Assembly: GCF_010634855.1 (NCBI RefSeq)
Contig: NZ_MWLQ01000017.1
Location: 124,001-188,000 of the forward strand
Source: Microbacterium sp. B35-30
Lineage (GTDB): Bacteria > Actinomycetota > Actinomycetes > Actinomycetales > Microbacteriaceae
DNA length: 64,000 bases
Reading direction: 5' to 3'
Every line of letters starts with the position of its first letter. Positions within the stretch are counted from its first letter, which is position 1. Shown piece after piece: positions 60,887 through 64,000 of the stretch. Both the position numbers and the translations under genes were made by a program. Under the pieces are notes generated by a model that did not search any database, was not told the DNA's origin, and was given only the letters and a program-made list of their open reading frames with translations.

Positions 60887-62778
60887 CGCTTCGCCGCCTC
60901 CAGGGCCCGCGCCGGGGGCAGCGCGGGGATCCTGGCCCTGAGCGCCTCGAGCTGCTGCACCTGGGCGTTCAGCTCCTTCACCCGCTTCTCGCTCTCTCCG
61001 GCATAGGTGCCGGCCGCCTGCTTGGCGGCGAGCACCGCATCGGACAAGGAGCGGTGGATCTCATCGGCCATGCTGCCGAAGTGGTCGCGCGCCGCCCGCT
61101 GGACGAGGCGCAGGCGGTCCTTCAGCTGCTTGCCCACCTGGAACTGCACCTCATCGAGGTACTTGCGGACGAGCGACTTCGCCTCGAACCGCCGGCGGGA
61201 CAGCCGCGAGCTCATGTCTTCGCGATACGCCCGGCGGCCGACGAGCACACCGGCGAGGAGTGAGAGCGGGTTGATGAGGGTCAAGCCGATGAGGCCGGTC
61301 GCGAGGCCCACCATGAGCACGCCGCCATACGAGCCGCGGACGCCGATGAAGATCTTCTCGGCTGCGCCCATCTGACGATGGCCGAGGTCGGACAGACCCT
61401 CCACCGGGTCCAGCACGCCCTCGGTGTCGCCCACGTCGATGAGCGGGAGGCCGGCTTCACCTTCGCTGAACAGCTCGGCGACCTCCTCCGACAGCCACCG
61501 TGAGCGCTCGTCGGTCCACACGAACGTCTCCGAGACTGCCGCCGACACCCGCTGGTCGAGCCATTCGGTGATCTGGTCCCAGATGGGGCCGGGGTCGCCC
61601 TCGTCGATCGCATCCTCGGCCTCGCGCTGCACCTTGCGGAGTCGATCACGGAGGTCGTGCTCCATGTCGGAGATGAGGTCGGCGACGCCGTCGTTGAGGG
61701 TGATCTGCCACTTGGACGAGCGACCGCGGAAGTCGTCCGCGCGCGCCTTGGCATCTTCGAGCTGCGCGATGAGCCTCGGGGTGTCCTCCGGGTGGAGGAT
61801 CGCCTCCAGCTCGGAGGTGAGCGACATCTTCAGCTGTTCGACCACCGACACCAGATCGTGCACGGCGCTGCGCGCATGGATGATCTCCGCGCGGCCGAGC
61901 ACCTCCTGCCGGAGGTGCGCCACGAGCGCGGGGAATCCGGACTCGCTGTTGAGCTCGCGGTCCTGCTCCTCGGCCGCGATGAGGCGCAGATCGCTGGAGA
62001 CCGCGAAGATCGGGACGTCCCCGATGTCGCCGAGATGCGCGCGATCGATGCGCTCGATGTCGCGCCACTGCGGGTACATGTCGGTCTTCGCGAGCACGGC
62101 GGCCACGTTGGGCGACACGCGCATGGCGTGCTTGAGGAACTGCACCTCGGGCTCGGTGTACTCCTGCGAGGCATCGGACACCAGCAGGACGGCATGCGCC
62201 GATGACAGCGCCGCCAGAGTGGCGAGGGCGTTCGTCGAGTCGAGGCCTCCGACACCGGGTGAATCCACCAGTCGGAGTCCGCCCTTGAGCAGTTCGCGAG
62301 GGAGCACGACCTCGGCGGCGACGACTCTGCGCTCGTTGGCGGGGTTGCCGCGCTCCGACACGAACTGTGCGATGTCTTCCAGCGCGATCTGCTGACGGAC
62401 CGGCGCTTCGGACTCGTTCGCGGACTGCAGGGTCACCCATGCGTCGGGGGTTGCCGCATAGCCGACCGAGGTCGGCACGCTCGTGGCCACGTCATCGTCG
62501 ACGGGGCACACCGGGGCGTTCACGAGGGCGTTGATGAGCTTGCTCTTGCCCTGCTTGAACTCGCCGACGACGATGACCCGCACGTTGGGGTCCTGCAGTC
62601 GTTCGTGGGTGTGCTCCAGCCGCCGCGCCAGGTCCGCGCGCCCCGTCGATGAGGCGAGCTGACCGACGTTGTCGACGATCGTGACGAGCGCCTTGCTCGT
62701 CGAACGCTCCACCGCGGACGGCACCGCCGGCTCGGCATCCTCCCGGCTCGGTTTGTTGACGACTACAGCTTCAGACAC
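60883..62778 (-). CDS. iniA: Dynamin-like GTPase, IniA-like
   Basis: 631 residues. G1 GEFKQGKSK (72-80), G2 around VATSVPTSVGY, G3 DSPG (172-175), and G4 AKTD (230-233). A hydrophobic paddle at about 480-514 (VLMVGLATGLIGLTLINPLS) should insert in the membrane, as in bacterial dynamins; the flanking helices are coiled-coil-like. Length and order match mycobacterial IniA (about 640 aa), whose iniA-iniC order is the same. The start is GTG 62778. It follows an IniB-like gene and its terminator on the same strand. Confidence 0.9.
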   Translation of the reverse strand: MSEAVVVNKPSREDAEPAVPSAVERSTSKALVTIVDNVGQLASSTGRADLARRLEHTHERLQDPNVRVIVVGEFKQGKSKLINALVNAPVCPVDDDVATSVPTSVGYAATPDAWVTLQSANESEAPVRQQIALEDIAQFVSERGNPANERRVVAAEVVLPRELLKGGLRLVDSPGVGGLDSTNALATLAALSSAHAVLLVSDASQEYTEPEVQFLKHAMRVSPNVAAVLAKTDMYPQWRDIERIDRAHLGDIGDVPIFAVSSDLRLIAAEEQDRELNSESGFPALVAHLRQEVLGRAEIIHARSAVHDLVSVVEQLKMSLTSELEAILHPEDTPRLIAQLEDAKARADDFRGRSSKWQITLNDGVADLISDMEHDLRDRLRKVQREAEDAIDEGDPGPIWDQITEWLDQRVSAAVSETFVWTDERSRWLSEEVAELFSEGEAGLPLIDVGDTEGVLDPVEGLSDLGHRQMGAAEKIFIGVRGSYGGVLMVGLATGLIGLTLINPLSLLAGVLVGRRAYREDMSSRLSRRRFEAKSLVRKYLDEVQFQVGKQLKDRLRLVQRAARDHFGSMADEIHRSLSDAVLAAKQAAGTYAGESEKRVKELNAQVQQLEALRARIPALPPARALEAAKR

Positions 62779-62875
62779 GTGTGTCCCCCTCGACGCATGT
62801 CCCCCGCATCACGCTACGGCATCCGAGCGGCCTCGGGGTTGCGGACCGGGCGATCGATCCGCATCGCAAACTGGT

Positions 62876-62911
62876 CTTGCCCGGCCGCCTCGAGAGAGGC
62901 GACCGGGCAAG
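62876..62911 (-). terminator. Terminator after the IniB-like repeat gene
   Basis: Arms of 16 bp, CTTGCCCGGTCGCCTC / GAGGCGGCCGGGCAAG on the minus strand with one mismatch, loop TCTC, 12 nt after the stop. It separates this gene from iniA, though read-through is possible. Confidence 0.8.
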
Positions 62912-62923
62912 GGTAGAGAGGGA

Positions 62924-64000
62924 TCAGAGGTCGATGAGGTTGTCGCCTGCGACGTCCCCACCAGGGCTGAAGTAGTTGCCGCTGTTCTCCCACTCGAAGT
63001 CGTTCTCGACCTCGGTGTTGAACTCCTCGTTGAAGGCGTCCTCGATCTCGACCTCGACGTTGGTGTTGTCGGAGTAGTCGTTGAACGAGTCGTCGATCTC
63101 GACCTCGAACTCGTTCCACTCGTTGGTCGAGTTGTCCTGGAACGAGTCGTTGATGTGGGTCTCGATCCAGGTGTTGCCGATCGAGACGTCGCCGACCTCG
63201 GTGTTGGTCCACGAGTTGTCGACGGTCGCGTCGTCGCCCGCGGCAGCTCCGGCGTCACCCGAGTTGACGACGGCCTCCTGGCCGAACCCCTGGTTGACGT
63301 CGTCGCCGGCCACGATGGACTGGCTCACCGACTGGTCGACGACCGTCGCACGGTTGTCGAGCTCGAGGTGAAGGGCACCCGCACCCGCAGCCGCAGCCGC
63401 AGCGCCGCCGCCCAGGACGCCGCCGATGCTGAGGTCGCCGCCGACGCCGGTGTTGTACTGGCGCACGCCGACGGTGACGGAGTCGTCGTTGAGCGTGGTC
63501 TCGTTGAAGGAGTCCGTGATGTCGACGTCGATGTCGGTCTCGTTGTACGAGTCCTCGTTGCCGACGTCTTCGACGTCGACGTCGGTCTCGTTGTACGAGT
63601 CCTCGTTGCCCGAGTCCTCGATGTCTACGTCGGTCTCGTTGCCCGAGTCTTCGATGTCGACGTCGGTGTCGTTGTACGAGTCCTCGTTGCCCGAGTCCTC
63701 GATGTCGACCTCGAGGTCGTTCTCGGTCGAGTTGTCGGTGTTGCCCGAGAAGTTGCCGTTGCCGGAGTCGTCGATGTCGGTGGCGTCGCCACCCACGTTG
63801 TCGGAGAAGTTGCCGTTGCCGGAGTCCTCGACGTCGACGTCGGTGTTGCCGATCTCGTTGTCGGAAGCGATGTCGTTGCCGACGGCGCTGTTCACGTTGT
63901 TGTCGTCGTTGCCGACCGCACTGTTGACGTTGTTGTCCTCGACGTCGACGTCCGTGTCGTTGCCGACCACGTTTCCGTCGTTGCCGACAACGTTGTCCTC
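62924..64000 (-). CDS. IniB-like acidic Asn/Asp repeat protein, 5' partial
   Basis: The frame is open to the right edge, so the N-terminus (possibly an IniB domain) is outside; 358 codons are visible. The outer part repeats NNVNSAVGND, then units of about 16 residues of the type NEDSYNETDVDVEDVG (63540-63700). Then comes an Ala-rich stretch, then a module (nt 63212-63358, DNRATVVDQSVSQSI ... QEAVVNSGD) agreeing at 39 of 49 positions with the protein at 57897-58643. It ends with DDSFNDYSDNTNVEVEIED-type repeats. Composition is extremely rich in Asp, Glu, Asn, Val. A beta-solenoid is plausible; location is unknown. GTG 63970 is not necessarily a start. Confidence 0.85.
   Translation of the reverse strand, partial: EDNVVGNDGNVVGNDTDVDVEDNNVNSAVGNDDNNVNSAVGNDIASDNEIGNTDVDVEDSGNGNFSDNVGGDATDIDDSGNGNFSGNTDNSTENDLEVDIEDSGNEDSYNDTDVDIEDSGNETDVDIEDSGNEDSYNETDVDVEDVGNEDSYNETDIDVDITDSFNETTLNDDSVTVGVRQYNTGVGGDLSIGGVLGGGAAAAAAGAGALHLELDNRATVVDQSVSQSIVAGDDVNQGFGQEAVVNSGDAGAAAGDDATVDNSWTNTEVGDVSIGNTWIETHINDSFQDNSTNEWNEFEVEIDDSFNDYSDNTNVEVEIEDAFNEEFNTEVENDFEWENSGNYFSPGGDVAGDNLIDL
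63540..63700 (-). repeat. Coding tandem repeat of about 48 bp in the IniB-like gene
   Basis: Three to four degenerate copies encode NEDSYNxTDVDIEDSG; one copy is shortened to NETDVDIEDSG. The copies are similar enough for recombination to change their number. Confidence 0.8.

Overview
The window is 64 kb of very G+C-rich DNA from an actinobacterium. Several signs point to Microbacteriaceae, probably Microbacterium or a close relative: frequent GGATGCCG/GCATCCG words, dispersed intergenic repeats built on CGTTTCGTCTC...CTCAACGACCG, many GTG/TTG starts, 4-nt start/stop overlaps, and the pairing of guaB with a guaB3 paralogue. The genus is an inference from style and gene content, not from a marker gene. 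I saw no rRNA, tRNA, CRISPR array, transposase or prophage gene.

Layout. 1-6993: the end of a large LuxR/LAL regulator, then a minus-strand run of histidine phosphatase, NAD(P)H-hydrate dehydratase, glutaminase and an MFS exporter. 7057-13318: a VWA protein and its MoxR-like AAA partner, then two glycosyltransferases. 13591-17818: an oxidoreductase/ene-reductase/MarR operon, an alpha/beta hydrolase, and a divergent ArsR/SRPBCC pair whose start codons are 16 bp apart. 17862-22377: an ABC exporter, a glycerophosphodiesterase and a Bax-inhibitor-1 protein. 22598-25818: a small XRE regulator, a stand-alone LigD polymerase domain and two overlapping clpP genes. The regulator and the clpP operon share a near-identical dyad, which makes this a PopR/ClpP3-ClpP4-like regulon. 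25876-34271: an acetyltransferase, a glycosyltransferase, guaA, a DUF3817 protein, SURF1, guaB3 and an ABC-F protein. 34530-40256: DUF2277, a TetR/MFS pair with twin operators, a TMEM175-like channel, an FAD amine oxidase and a frameshifted DUF559 gene. 40510-48011: guaB and the branched-chain amino acid system livHMGF with livJ. 48321-52549: copZ-copA-csoR and rarD. 52737-53033: groES with two CIRCE elements.

53312-64000 is the most interesting part. On the plus strand lie a membrane-anchored Hsp70-like protein, a large LuxR/MalT-type ATPase regulator, an IniB-domain protein and a small membrane protein. On the minus strand, converging on them, lie a second and larger IniB-like acidic repeat protein (running off the right edge), then two translationally coupled dynamin-like GTPases. 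The GTPases correspond by length and motifs to mycobacterial IniA and IniC. This looks like an enlarged non-mycobacterial relative of the cell-envelope-stress iniBAC locus, with its own regulator and chaperone-like sensor.

Dispersed repeats are a second theme. Six intergenic clusters of modular inverted repeats are present. One appears to sit inside the 5' coding part of SURF1, and another supplies the stop codons of both converging neighbours.
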